Origin: Indiicoccus explosivorum
GTDB lineage: Bacteria > Bacillota > Bacilli > Bacillales_A > Planococcaceae
Assembly: GCF_002167005.1 (NCBI RefSeq)
Contig: NZ_NHTN01000022.1
Span: 1-64,000, forward strand
Direction: 5' to 3'
DNA: 64,000 nt
This document shows, piece by piece, positions 18,554-26,937 of this stretch (position 1 is its first letter; every line of letters starts with the position of its first letter). Both the position numbers and the translations under genes were made by a program. Under the pieces are notes generated by a model. It worked only from the letters and a program-made list of their open reading frames with translations, did no database searches and was not told where the DNA came from.

Positions 18554-19555
18554 TCAGCGGCCCGGTCCCAGTGCGCGGCGATACATCGACATGATCGCTT
18601 CCGCTTCATCGCGGGGATCGTGGTGTCGGGCAATAAAGGACTTGGCAGCACCGCCCAATTGCTGTCTCAATTTGTAATTATTCAGCAACCGTCCGGCATA
18701 ATCAAGGAATTGACTCGGGTTTTTATAAATGAACCCGGTTTTCCCATGTCCGACGATACTTCGGTTGCCCTGATTATCCGACACGATGACCGGAACACCG
18801 AGCGCCATCGCCTCCAGGATGGCCGCCGGCTGCCCTTCAGAAATCGATGTGTTCAGCAGGACATCCGCTTCCCGGTAAAGAGAACCCATTTCCTCATGGG
18901 GCAGCTGGCCGAAATACCGGATCCAGCTTTCGTTGTCGGCGATCAGCTGCCGGACGGCTTCCCCTTCGTCCGCTTCCAGCACCGGCCCGGCAAGCCACAG
19001 GCGGACTTCCGGGTGCCGGTCGTGGAGTTCACGCAGCATGCGGATGGCGGTGGGCACATTTTTCACTTTCCGGATGCCGGCGGGGAGGAAGAAAAGAAAT
19101 GTGCCGGTTTCTTTTTCCGGCTGATCAGCGCCGGTTTCCGGAAACGCTGTTGCTCCCTGGCCGATCACCGTCACTTTGGGCTCAAGAGCAGGCAATTCAC
19201 CTAAAAGGATGTCGCGCGCCTCTTCATTGAAGACGTGCACGCCTGCCGCTTCTTCCAGGCAGCCGATGACTGTGTCGCGTTTCGCCGGGTCAAACAGATC
19301 GTGGTTCAGGTCCGTTCCGGTCATTGTCACCACGAAAGGATCCGGCCGGTCTGCCTGGCGCTTTAGAAACTGTGCGAACTTGAAGGCGTGGAAGCCATGC
19401 ACGATGTCCGCGCCGGGCGGCAGGGCCGCTTCTTCTGTCGATGAGATGATCGCCGTCTCCGCGCCGAGCTCTCGGATGCCCGCCGCAATCCGCCGGACGG
19501 TCACTGTATTGCCCCGCATCTGGTCTGCGTTGGGAGAGGCAAGAACGACTTTCAA
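18554..19555 (-). CDS. GT4-fold enzyme resembling selenosugar synthase SenB
   Basis: A 333-residue GT-B fold protein. Features in order: ASPNADQMRGNTVTVRR (RGN-x-VT loop), GADIVHGFHAFK, VVTMTGTDLNHDL, KVTVIGQG, RYFGQLPHEEM and SEGQPAAILEAMALGVPV. The GN-x-x-T start, the TGTDL motif and the GLPHE-like/EG-E nucleotide region match what I recall of SenB, which joins selenophosphate to a UDP-sugar to give a selenosugar. SenB normally sits with a SelD homologue (SenC); here selD is 31 bases downstream. BshA-type bacillithiol glycosyltransferase is an alternative, but lacks the TGTDL motif. TTG start with CAAGGAGGTG. No SenA-like gene is seen. Confidence 0.75.
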   Translation of the reverse strand: MKVVLASPNADQMRGNTVTVRRIAAGIRELGAETAIISSTEEAALPPGADIVHGFHAFKFAQFLKRQADRPDPFVVTMTGTDLNHDLFDPAKRDTVIGCLEEAAGVHVFNEEARDILLGELPALEPKVTVIGQGATAFPETGADQPEKETGTFLFFLPAGIRKVKNVPTAIRMLRELHDRHPEVRLWLAGPVLEADEGEAVRQLIADNESWIRYFGQLPHEEMGSLYREADVLLNTSISEGQPAAILEAMALGVPVIVSDNQGNRSIVGHGKTGFIYKNPSQFLDYAGRLLNNYKLRQQLGGAAKSFIARHHDPRDEAEAIMSMYRRALGPGR

Positions 19556-19601
19556 TTAGGCACCTCCTTGCAGTATGAAGCATCAGCTGCTTCCTGATTT
19601 T

Positions 19602-19630
19602 ATTATCCGTAATTCAAGAGAATTTGTCAC
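19602..19630 (-). promoter_or_regulatory. Promoter of the SenB-like/selD operon
   Basis: Minus strand: -35 GTGACA, 17-nt spacer, -10 GATAAT, about 45 bases before the TTG start and just after the tRNA-Sec terminator. Confidence 0.6.
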
Positions 19631-19644
19631 ACCATCCGGCTGAC

Positions 19645-19676
19645 GAAAAACGACCGGCCAGTGAAGCGGCCAGTCG
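19645..19676 (-). terminator. Terminator of the tRNA-Sec gene
   Basis: Minus strand CGACTGGCC/GGCCGGTCG stem with an 8-nt loop, then TTTTT, 18 bases after the tRNA 3' CCA. Confidence 0.85.
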
Positions 19677-19693
19677 CTCGGAAATTTATGTAT

Positions 19694-19790
19694 TGGCGGG
19701 ACTGTGTGGGAATCGAACCCACCGGAGACGGCACGCGCCTCCCTCAGGGTTTTGAAGACCCAGGGGGACACCAGTCACCCATCCAACCCC
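19694..19790 (-). tRNA. selC: tRNA-Sec (anticodon UCA)
   Basis: A 97-nt selenocysteine tRNA. Features: T arm GTGGGTTCGATTCCCAC, 3' acceptor ACAGTCCC-G-CCA encoded in the DNA, anticodon loop CTTCAAA with TCA at 19755-19753, and a long variable arm with a GGAGGC/GCCGTCTCC stem. The 5' end GGGGTTGG pairs with the 3' acceptor with G-U pairs at positions 4-5 and a possible mismatch at pair 8. The anticodon stem has one U-U mismatch. It decodes UGA as Sec with SelB. Own promoter and terminator; divergent from selB. Confidence 0.95.
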
Positions 19791-19816
19791 ATGCACTTAT
19801 CAATTAAACCTGTTTC

Positions 19817-19845
19817 ATTCTATCCTGAAATAACCGGAACTGCAA
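19817..19845 (-). promoter_or_regulatory. Promoter of tRNA-Sec
   Basis: Minus strand: -35 TTGCAG, 17-nt spacer, -10 TAGAAT, placing the start a few bases before the mature 5' end. Confidence 0.7.
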
Positions 19846-19874
19846 GGCACGAGTTTCGGGACAGGACGCCGCGC

Positions 19875-19903
19875 TTGAATCGGCTGTGACGGAGGGCTAA
19901 AGT
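19875..19903 (+). promoter_or_regulatory. Possible selB promoter
   Basis: TTGAAT, 17-nt spacer, TAAAGT, about 30 bases upstream of the selB start. The -10 is weak. Confidence 0.4.
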
Positions 19904-19930
19904 AAATATATCTTAATCTAATGAAAGCGT

Positions 19931-21847
19931 GTGGGGAAAATGGCGGACACTTATTATACGATCGGCATGGCCGGTCACATCGATCACGGCAAGACGGCAC
20001 TGACAAAAGCGCTGACGCAAGTGGATACGGACCGGCTGAAAGAAGAAAGGGAGCGGGGCATCTCCATCGAAGCGGGATACGCGCCTCTTGAGACAGCGGA
20101 CGGGACCCATGTATCGATCATCGACGTCCCGGGTCATGAACGCTTCATCCGTCAGATGATTGCAGGGGTGGCGGGGATCGATCTCGTCGTCCTCGTCGTG
20201 GCGGCTGACGAGGGTGTCATGCCCCAGACGGAAGAACATTTGGACATTCTGCAGTTCCTCGGCGTGAGCCGGTGCATTATGGCGGTCACAAAAATCGATC
20301 GGGTCGATGATGAAATGCTCGAATTGGTCACGGAAGATATACAGGACCGGCTGGCAGGGACGATTTTCGACGGAGCTCCGTACGTCTTCACCGATAGCAT
20401 TTCCGGCGAAGGAGTGGAAGATCTCCGGCAAGAGATTTTCCGCCAGCTGAAAGATGTGAAGTTCCGGGACAGTTTCGGATCGTTCCGGCTGCCGATCGAT
20501 CAAGTCTTTTCTGTGCAGGGCCAGGGGACCGTCGTGAGGGGGACGGTGTATGAAGGAGCGGTCGCAAAAGGCAGCCAGCTGACAGTCCTGCCGTCGGGCG
20601 TGCCTGTCAAGGCGCGGCAGATCCAAGTTCACCACCAGGAACAGCCGGATGCACGGGCAGGCCAGCGCGCCGCGATCAACTTGGGGGGGGCGGACAGAGA
20701 AACGGTCCGCCGCGGCGATGTCCTCGTGGCTTCGGATCATTTCCTCGTGACCGACACCATCGATGTTTCCCTCAAGACGATCCGTGAACCGTTTACGCCC
20801 CTGAAGCAGCGGGCGCCGGTGAAGGTCCATGTCGGCACTTCTGAAGTGATGGGTAAAATCGTGCTGTTCGACCGCAATGAGCTGGAGCAGGGCGAGGAGG
20901 AAGTGCTCTGTCAGATCCGGCTCGATGAACCGGTCGTCGTGAGGCGGGGCGACCGGTTCGTCCTCAGGCGGCCGACTCCTGTCGAGACGCTGGCCGGCGG
21001 CTGGGTGATCGAACCGAACGGTGGGAAATACCGGTTCGGTGAAGAAACCATCCGGCTGCTCGCCGGGAAACGGGAAGGGACACCGGAAGATCTCATCCGC
21101 GCAGCCCTTGATAAACAGCCGGTCCTGTCGCTGAAAGAACTGATCCAGCAGACGTCACTTTCCGAACCGGCAGCTGCAAAAGCCGCAGAAGAAGGACTTG
21201 GCGCCGGCTGGCTGACCGCGCCATCTTCGGGGAAGTTCGTGCTCACCCGCACATTGAAAGAAGCAGCCGGAGCCATCGAGGAAATGGCGGCAGAAACCCA
21301 CACCCGATCGCCGATGCGTCCGGGTGTTCCGAAAGCGGAACTTCTCCAGACCGTATCATCACGCTTTCCGAAGCCGGTGACAGAAGCTGCGCTGAATGAA
21401 CTGATGGGACAGGGGAAGGTCCGGCAGAACGGGCAGTACGTGGCACTTGCCGATTTCGAGCCGCATATGCCCGAGAAATGGAAAACCCGGATGGGGCATG
21501 TCCTCTCCCGGCTGGAGCGGGACGGAATCGAAGTCGGGAAGTGGTCCGATTATGCGGACGAAGAAGGGCTGCCGGAACAGCTGGCCGCGGAGTTCGCCGG
21601 TTTCCTGACAGAAACCGGCCAGGCGTTCCGGCTGACGCCGGAACTCATCGTTCACCGTTCAGCCTACGAACAGGCGCTGTCCGACTTGCAGGCCGGAACG
21701 GAAGAGACATTTGCACTGAAGGAAGCGAAGGATGCGCTCGGCCTGTCGAGAAAATACTTGATCCCGTTCCTTGAGCTTCTGGACCAGCAGAAAGTGACGA
21801 TCCGCCAAGGCGAAGAGCGAAAATGGGCAAGCGGCCGGAAAGGATGA
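19931..21847 (+). CDS. selB: Selenocysteine-specific elongation factor SelB
   Basis: A 638-residue translation GTPase that delivers Sec-tRNA to UGA codons marked by SECIS hairpins. The G domain has G1 GHIDHGKT, switch ERERGISIEAGYAPL, G3 DVPGHERF and G4 TKID. EF-Tu-like domains 2 and 3 follow (about 170-345), including RRGDRFVLRRPTP. From about 370 the C-terminal winged-helix repeats bind the SECIS RNA. Start is GTG 19931 or ATG 19940; neither has a strong ribosome site. It overlaps the SelW-like gene by four bases. Confidence 0.96.
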   Translation: MGKMADTYYTIGMAGHIDHGKTALTKALTQVDTDRLKEERERGISIEAGYAPLETADGTHVSIIDVPGHERFIRQMIAGVAGIDLVVLVVAADEGVMPQTEEHLDILQFLGVSRCIMAVTKIDRVDDEMLELVTEDIQDRLAGTIFDGAPYVFTDSISGEGVEDLRQEIFRQLKDVKFRDSFGSFRLPIDQVFSVQGQGTVVRGTVYEGAVAKGSQLTVLPSGVPVKARQIQVHHQEQPDARAGQRAAINLGGADRETVRRGDVLVASDHFLVTDTIDVSLKTIREPFTPLKQRAPVKVHVGTSEVMGKIVLFDRNELEQGEEEVLCQIRLDEPVVVRRGDRFVLRRPTPVETLAGGWVIEPNGGKYRFGEETIRLLAGKREGTPEDLIRAALDKQPVLSLKELIQQTSLSEPAAAKAAEEGLGAGWLTAPSSGKFVLTRTLKEAAGAIEEMAAETHTRSPMRPGVPKAELLQTVSSRFPKPVTEAALNELMGQGKVRQNGQYVALADFEPHMPEKWKTRMGHVLSRLERDGIEVGKWSDYADEEGLPEQLAAEFAGFLTETGQAFRLTPELIVHRSAYEQALSDLQAGTEETFALKEAKDALGLSRKYLIPFLELLDQQKVTIRQGEERKWASGRKG

Positions 21848-22089
21848 CGAGGATGGGGTACCGGATACAGATCAAGTTTTGCATGATGTGAAACTATGCA
21901 CCAAAAGCCGCAAGTTTTGCGGAACAGCTGTTTGAAAAATACCGGACGGACATCGTTTCATTGGAACTCGTGCCGGGAGGCGGCGGTGTGTTCGAAGTGA
22001 CCGTCGACGGAACGAAAGTATATTCAAAAAAAGAGACGGGACAGTTCCCGACAGTGGACGAAGTGGCCGGGCGGATCGACCGGCGCTGA
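21844..22089 (+). CDS. SelW-like (Rdx family) selenoprotein, CxxU
   Basis: Read through the UGA at 21889-21891, this gives an 81-residue protein. It starts MTRMGYRIQIKF, then the redox motif C13-M-M-U16, then NYAPKAASFAEQLFEKY and a C-terminal part with GGGGVFEVTVDG and KKETGQFPTVDEV. This is the Rdx/SelW thioredoxin-like layout (beta1, CxxU, helix, GxFEV strand, FP loop). The ATG overlaps the selB stop as ATGA, indicating translational coupling. A SECIS-like hairpin follows the UGA. Missed by standard calling because of the UGA. Probably a thiol/selenol oxidoreductase; its partner is unknown. Confidence 0.92.
21889..21922 (+). promoter_or_regulatory. Bacterial SECIS candidate of the SelW-like gene
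   Basis: UGA 21889-21891, a 16-nt gap, then CCGCAA, loop GTT, TTGCGG (21908-21922). A perfect 6-bp stem with loop G at position 1. Confidence 0.78.
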
Positions 22090-22130
22090 AAACGCTGCCG
22101 CCTGTCCCGGCAAAGGGGGCAGGCAGACAG

Positions 22131-23534
22131 ATGAAGGAACACATGCGGCAGCTGCCGCCAGTGCACGAACTGCAGAAAGACGCGCGGTTTTCGGAGCTGC
22201 AAAAGAAGAGCGGCATGACGGCGGAGCGGCTGACGGATTTTATTCGTCGGGAACTCGACGGGCTGCGCCGGGAGCTGCTGAACGGGGAAGAAGTGGAAAA
22301 GACGGGAGCGGACGGGCTGGCGGGGCTTGTGTTCGACCGGGCGGAAAAGCGTGCTTCCGTCTGGGCGAAAGACCGGCTCGCCCGTGTCATCAACGGGACC
22401 GGCACCGTGCTTCATACGAACCTGGGCCGTTCTCGGCTGAGTGAACGGGCGGTCCGGCGGATGGCGGAAGCGGCCGGCTCCTATACGAACCTGGAATACC
22501 GAATTGCGGAAGGCGAACGCGGTTCGAGACATGACATCATTGAAGAACTGCTGAAGGAAGCGACAGGGGCGGAAGCCGCGATGGCGGTCAACAACAATGC
22601 GGCGGCCGTCTTTCTCGTGCTGAGCGCTCTGGGAAGAGACCGCGAAGTCATCGTTTCCCGCGGTGAACTTGTGGAAATCGGCGGCTCGTTCCGCGTATCA
22701 TCGATTATGGAAGAGAGCGGTGCGCGTCTCGTCGAAGTCGGCACCACGAACAAGACGCATTTAGGCGACTACCGCCAGGCGATCCGGGATGAGACCGCCA
22801 TGCTGATGAAAGTCCATACGAGCAATTTCAAAATCGTCGGTTTCACCGAATCGGTCGGTACAGAACAGCTGGCCGGGCTGAGCCGGGAACACGGGCAGCT
22901 GATTTTTTACGAGGACTTGGGCAGCGGCGCGCTGTTCGATTTCAAAAAACTGGGCATCGGAGAGGAACCGGTCGTGCGGGATGTCCTCCGTGCCGGCGCG
23001 GATCTCGTATCGTTCAGCGGCGATAAGCTGCTCGGCGGACCGCAGGCCGGGATCATCGCGGGCAAAAAGGAACTGATCGGCCGGCTGAAGCGCCATCAGC
23101 TCGCCCGTGTCCTCCGGCTGGATAAAATGACGCTGGCAGGACTGGAAGAGACGCTGAAGACCTACATAGACGGCGGGGAAGAAGTGAAGTCGCTGCCGAC
23201 CGTGCGGGACATTACAAGACCGGTCGAAGGCATCCGCCAGCAGGCAGAGGAATTCGTCCGTCTGCTGGCTGCCGCGAATCCTTCGCTCACGGCTTCTATT
23301 TTAGAAACAGTTTCCCAAGTCGGCGGCGGGACGATGCCGGATGTGGAAATTCCGACGGTTGCCACGGCGGTCAGTCATCCCGGACTGACTGCAGGTGAAT
23401 TGGCGGCGCGCCTTCGAAACGGGACACCCGCTATCGTGACGCGCATCGCCGACGGGAAAGTGATCGTGGATTTCAGGACAATCGGTCAGCAGGAAATGGA
23501 TGAGCTGATCCACGGGTTTTCCTTGATCGGCTAA
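22131..23534 (+). CDS. selA: L-seryl-tRNA(Sec) selenium transferase SelA
   Basis: A 467-residue PLP enzyme that converts Ser-tRNA(Sec) to Sec-tRNA(Sec) with selenophosphate from SelD. Typical marks: the N-terminal LPPVHELQKD, INGTGTVLHTNLGRS, the EDLGSG stretch and the PLP lysine in SFSGDKLLGGPQAG (about 300). Length is normal for bacterial SelA. ATG follows CAAAGGGGGCAGG, 41 bases after the SelW-like gene, so selB, selW-like and selA form one operon. Confidence 0.97.
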   Translation: MKEHMRQLPPVHELQKDARFSELQKKSGMTAERLTDFIRRELDGLRRELLNGEEVEKTGADGLAGLVFDRAEKRASVWAKDRLARVINGTGTVLHTNLGRSRLSERAVRRMAEAAGSYTNLEYRIAEGERGSRHDIIEELLKEATGAEAAMAVNNNAAAVFLVLSALGRDREVIVSRGELVEIGGSFRVSSIMEESGARLVEVGTTNKTHLGDYRQAIRDETAMLMKVHTSNFKIVGFTESVGTEQLAGLSREHGQLIFYEDLGSGALFDFKKLGIGEEPVVRDVLRAGADLVSFSGDKLLGGPQAGIIAGKKELIGRLKRHQLARVLRLDKMTLAGLEETLKTYIDGGEEVKSLPTVRDITRPVEGIRQQAEEFVRLLAAANPSLTASILETVSQVGGGTMPDVEIPTVATAVSHPGLTAGELAARLRNGTPAIVTRIADGKVIVDFRTIGQQEMDELIHGFSLIG

Positions 23535-23558
23535 GTATAAGAAAGGGCGTGGAAGTTC

Positions 23559-24434
23559 ATGGAAAAAACGATTTCAGCGGAGGACCGCTACGTACGGAAA
23601 CTGATCCGGGTGCTCGATACGGAAATGGCTTACGTTGATACAGGGGAAGGGGATCCGATCGTCTTTCTGCACGGCAATCCGACTTCTTCCTATCTTTGGC
23701 GGAATGTCATTCCTGAAGTGGAGAACCACGGGCGATGCCTGGCGCCGGATCTTGTGGGGATGGGGGAGTCCGGCAAGGCGCCGGACGGGTCATATCGGTT
23801 TTTTGACCATGCCCGCTATTTGGATGCCTGGTTTGATGCACTGGAGCTGGACAATGTCCTGCTGGTCATCCACGATTGGGGATCCGGACTCGGCTTTCAC
23901 TGGGCGAACCGCCACCGCGAGCGCGTGCGGGGTATCTGCTATATGGAAGCCTTCGTGCGCCCGGTAACCTGGGAAGAATGGCCGGCCGCCGCCACAAAGA
24001 TTTTTAGGCTGATGCGGTCACCGGCGGGTGAAGAATTCGTTCTCAAAAAAAACGGATTCGTCGAGCGGATCCTGCCTTCGAGTGTGATCCGCAAGCTATC
24101 GGAACAAGAGATGGCGGTTTACCGGAAACCGTTTCCGGAGCCTGAAGACCGGAAGCCGACCCTCGTATGGCCGCGGGAAATCCCATTCGATGGAAAACCG
24201 GAAGACGTCCAGAAAGCGGCAGAAGCATATGCCGCCTGGCTGTCGGAAAGTGACGTGCCGAAACTGTTCATCAATGCAGAACCCGGGACCATCCTGACGG
24301 GGCCGCAGCGCGAGTTCTGCAGAAATTGGCCGAACCAGCGGGAAGTGACGGTGAAAGGTCTTCATTTCCTGCAGGAAGATTCTCCGGAAGAAATCGGTCG
24401 GGCTGTGGCCGATTTCGCAGCGGATCTCAAGTGA
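23559..24434 (+). CDS. Haloalkane dehalogenase (alpha/beta hydrolase)
   Basis: A 291-residue alpha/beta hydrolase of the haloalkane dehalogenase subgroup, which hydrolyses carbon-halogen bonds to alcohols. The oxyanion/halide region is FLHGNPTSSYLWRN (Asn and Trp), the nucleophile Asp is in HDWGSGLGFHW, the acid Glu in YMEAF and the catalytic His in KGLHFLQED. These match the DhaA/LinB group (HLD-II). It lies 24 bases after selA on the same strand, an unexpected neighbour; no Sec residue is seen. The physiological substrate is unknown. Confidence 0.88.
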   Translation: MEKTISAEDRYVRKLIRVLDTEMAYVDTGEGDPIVFLHGNPTSSYLWRNVIPEVENHGRCLAPDLVGMGESGKAPDGSYRFFDHARYLDAWFDALELDNVLLVIHDWGSGLGFHWANRHRERVRGICYMEAFVRPVTWEEWPAAATKIFRLMRSPAGEEFVLKKNGFVERILPSSVIRKLSEQEMAVYRKPFPEPEDRKPTLVWPREIPFDGKPEDVQKAAEAYAAWLSESDVPKLFINAEPGTILTGPQREFCRNWPNQREVTVKGLHFLQEDSPEEIGRAVADFAADLK

Positions 24435-24448
24435 GCGGGGCGGAAAAA

Positions 24449-25126
24449 ATGACTCAGAGATGGGAAAAGGCGGCTGCCGCACTGCAGAACACCGTAGTCA
24501 CACCGATGCCGAACAATGAGCCTGTAGTGATTTCGGAAATTCCGGAAGGCATCCGCTGCATCGGCATCGGGACCGATGCAGCAGTGTTCCAGTCTGTACA
24601 TGCACCCGAAATCGCCTTGAAGGTCTATGCGGAAGAAAAGAAAGATAAAGCGCAGACGGAAAAAGAGGTCTATGACCGTCTTGGTTCTTCCGGCTATTTC
24701 CCGAAGTGCTACGGGACGGAAGGACGGATTCTCGCGCTGAGTATGGAAAGCGGCATTACTTTGTTCGACTGCCTGCTTCAAGGTGTGCACGTTCCACGCC
24801 AAGCCATCCAGGACGTGGAAGATGCCCGGAACTACGTCCGATCCAAAGGGCTGAATCCCCGGGACATCCATTTAAAGAACATTCTGCTGCAGGAAGGGCG
24901 GGCGAAAATCCTGGATGTCTCGGAATACGTCCTTCCCGGAAATGATTACCGCTGGGAACATTTGAAGCGGGCATACGATGAATACTATCCGCTGCTAGAC
25001 GGGCGGCCGATGCCGTTCTGGCTCTTGGAGACGATCCGCAAGTGGTACAACCAATGGAACCGATATCATAATTCCTTTGAAGAGTTCATGAAACACGTAT
25101 ACCGGCACACGGCCTTCAGAAAATGA
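24449..25126 (+). CDS. Kinase-like protein (YrzF-type)
   Basis: A 225-residue compact protein-kinase-like protein. It has a glycine-poor N-lobe with ALKVYAEEKKD (putative Lys), a catalytic-loop-like LNPRDIHLKNILL and KILDVSEYV in place of DFG. The Asp in DVSE could still bind metal. Homologous small kinases in Bacillus (YrzF, YbdM type) are poorly known. ATG 24449 follows GCGGGGCGG; a GTG at 24431 overlapping the dehalogenase stop is an alternative. It ends the selB operon as far as the sequence shows. Confidence 0.7.
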   Translation: MTQRWEKAAAALQNTVVTPMPNNEPVVISEIPEGIRCIGIGTDAAVFQSVHAPEIALKVYAEEKKDKAQTEKEVYDRLGSSGYFPKCYGTEGRILALSMESGITLFDCLLQGVHVPRQAIQDVEDARNYVRSKGLNPRDIHLKNILLQEGRAKILDVSEYVLPGNDYRWEHLKRAYDEYYPLLDGRPMPFWLLETIRKWYNQWNRYHNSFEEFMKHVYRHTAFRK

Positions 25127-25175
25127 AGGCTAGGGAAGTTTAATAAGTAATTAATTACATAAGGGAAATAAAAAA

Positions 25176-25214
25176 TAAAAAACCGACACACAAGAAAGAA
25201 AACCTGCATGCCGG
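25176..25214 (-). terminator. Terminator of ptsHI
   Basis: Minus strand CCGGCATGCAGG/CTTGTGTGTCGG, 12 pairs with several G-U, followed by TTTTTT. It may also end the convergent selenium transcript. Confidence 0.65.
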
Positions 25215-25221
25215 CCAAAAA

Positions 25222-26937
25222 TCATTTCAGTAAACGCTGGACAGTCTCTTTCACTTCTTCTGCAGTTCCAAGATTCAAGATCGCATCCATTTGCTTGGCC
25301 ATTTCCTCCTGTGAAAGGTTTCTCAGGAGCGACCGGATTTTCAGGATGGAAGAAGCGTTCATTGAAAATTCATCCAGTCCGAGACCGAGAAGGATAGGAA
25401 CCGCCACTTCATCACCGGCCATTTCACCGCACATGCCGGCCCATTTGCCTTCTTTGTGTGCGGCATCGATGACAGTTTTAACAAGCCGGAGGACAGCCGG
25501 ATTATAAGGCTGGTACAAGTAGGAGACGCGTTCGTTCATCCGGTCGGCTGCAAGTGTATACTGGATCAGGTCGTTTGTGCCGATCGAAAAGAAGTCCACT
25601 TCTTTGGCGAATGTATCCGCCATGACAGCGGTGGAAGGGATCTCGACCATGATGCCCACTTCGATATCGTCCTTCACCTCAATGCCTGAGGCGGTGAGCC
25701 GTTCCCGTTCTTCTTCAAGAATCGCTTTCGCTTTGCGGAACTCCCCGAGTGTGGCGATCATCGGGAACATGATTTTCAGATTCCCGTGCACACTTGCGCG
25801 GAGCAGCGCCCGCAGCTGGGTGCGGAACAGTTCCTCCCGTTCAAAAGAGAGACGGATCGCCCGGACGCCGAGAAACGGATTCAGCTCTGCCGGCATATCG
25901 AGGTAGGACAGTTCTTTATCACCGCCGATGTCCAGTGTCCGCACAACAGTCGGCTTATCTTTCATCCCTTTCAGGACAGCGCTGTACGCTTCCAGCTGTT
26001 CTTCTTCCGTCGGGAACGAATCCCGGCCCATGTACAGGAATTCCGTCCGGTACAGTCCGATGCCTTCGCCGCCATTGGCGATGACGCCTTGGACATCAGT
26101 CGGATTCCCGATATTGGCAGCAAGTTCCACATGCCTGCCGTCCGCTGTCACGGTCGCCTCATCGACCAGCTTTGACCATTCTGTTTTTTGCTGAAGGTGT
26201 TCCTGCTGCTTCGCTTCATAACGGGCAATTTCACTTTCTTCCGGGTTGACGAGCACTTCCCCGGCCAGCCCGTCCACAATGACCGTATCCCCGTTCCGAA
26301 CCGTGGCCATAGCCGACTTGGCTCCAGTAACGGCTGGAATCTCAAGCGTCCGGGCAAGAATGGCGGAATGCGACGTCCGCCCGCCGACATCGGTGATGAA
26401 CCCTTTGACGAATTCGGGATTCAGCTGGACTGTATCGGAAGGAGTCAGATCTTTCGCCACTACGATCATTTCCTGCGAAATAAGGCTTAGGTTCGGATTT
26501 TCAGCGCCGAGCAGGCGGGACAGCACCCGTTTGGCCACATCGCGGATGTCCGCCGCACGTTCTTTCATGTACGCATCATCCATCGATTCAAACATCGACA
26601 CAAACATCGACGACGTTTCCTCCAGCGCGAATTCCGCATTCACTTCAGCTGTCCGGATTGTTTCCTTGATCGGTCCGATCAGTTCCGGATCATTCAGCAC
26701 AAGGAGGTGAGCTTCGAAAATCGCCGCCTGCTCATGCCCGATCGTCTCGGCCGTTCTTGAGCGGATGGCCTCAAGTTCGGATTTTGCCTGTTCAAGCGCC
26801 TGTTCAAAGCGCGTTGTCTCCGCTTCCGGATCGGCGACCGTGCGTTTCTCCACTGTCAGATCGGGGGTTTCGAGACGGTACGCCTTGGCAATGGCGATTC
26901 CGTCGGAAGCCGCAATTCCGGTCAGGAAGGAAGTCAT
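25222..26937 (-). CDS. ptsI: PTS enzyme I
   Basis: A 571-residue phosphoenolpyruvate-protein phosphotransferase, first step of the PTS, moving phosphate from PEP to HPr. The active His lies in [19 protein letters not shown] (about residue 190). The C-terminal PEP-binding domain has [22 protein letters not shown] and MCGEMAGD. Normal length. ATG overlaps the ptsH stop by four bases (ATGA). Confidence 0.97.
   Translation of the reverse strand: MTSFLTGIAASDGIAIAKAYRLETPDLTVEKRTVADPEAETTRFEQALEQAKSELEAIRSRTAETIGHEQAAIFEAHLLVLNDPELIGPIKETIRTAEVNAEFALEETSSMFVSMFESMDDAYMKERAADIRDVAKRVLSRLLGAENPNLSLISQEMIVVAKDLTPSDTVQLNPEFVKGFITDVGGRTSHSAILARTLEIPAVTGAKSAMATVRNGDTVIVDGLAGEVLVNPEESEIARYEAKQQEHLQQKTEWSKLVDEATVTADGRHVELAANIGNPTDVQGVIANGGEGIGLYRTEFLYMGRDSFPTEEEQLEAYSAVLKGMKDKPTVVRTLDIGGDKELSYLDMPAELNPFLGVRAIRLSFEREELFRTQLRALLRASVHGNLKIMFPMIATLGEFRKAKAILEEERERLTASGIEVKDDIEVGIMVEIPSTAVMADTFAKEVDFFSIGTNDLIQYTLAADRMNERVSYLYQPYNPAVLRLVKTVIDAAHKEGKWAGMCGEMAGDEVAVPILLGLGLDEFSMNASSILKIRSLLRNLSQEEMAKQMDAILNLGTAEEVKETVQRLLK

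Noticed and set aside
18554-19555. Bacillithiol glycosyltransferase BshA as the identity of the selD-linked GT4 protein
   Set aside because: The N-terminal GN-x-VT and central TGTDL motifs fit SenB better, and BshA neighbours (such as mgsA, dapB, cca) are absent; kept as an alternative, not the main call.
19913-20830. 305-residue open frame antisense to selB
   Set aside because: A shadow of the SelB GTPase domain; no ribosome site or domain.
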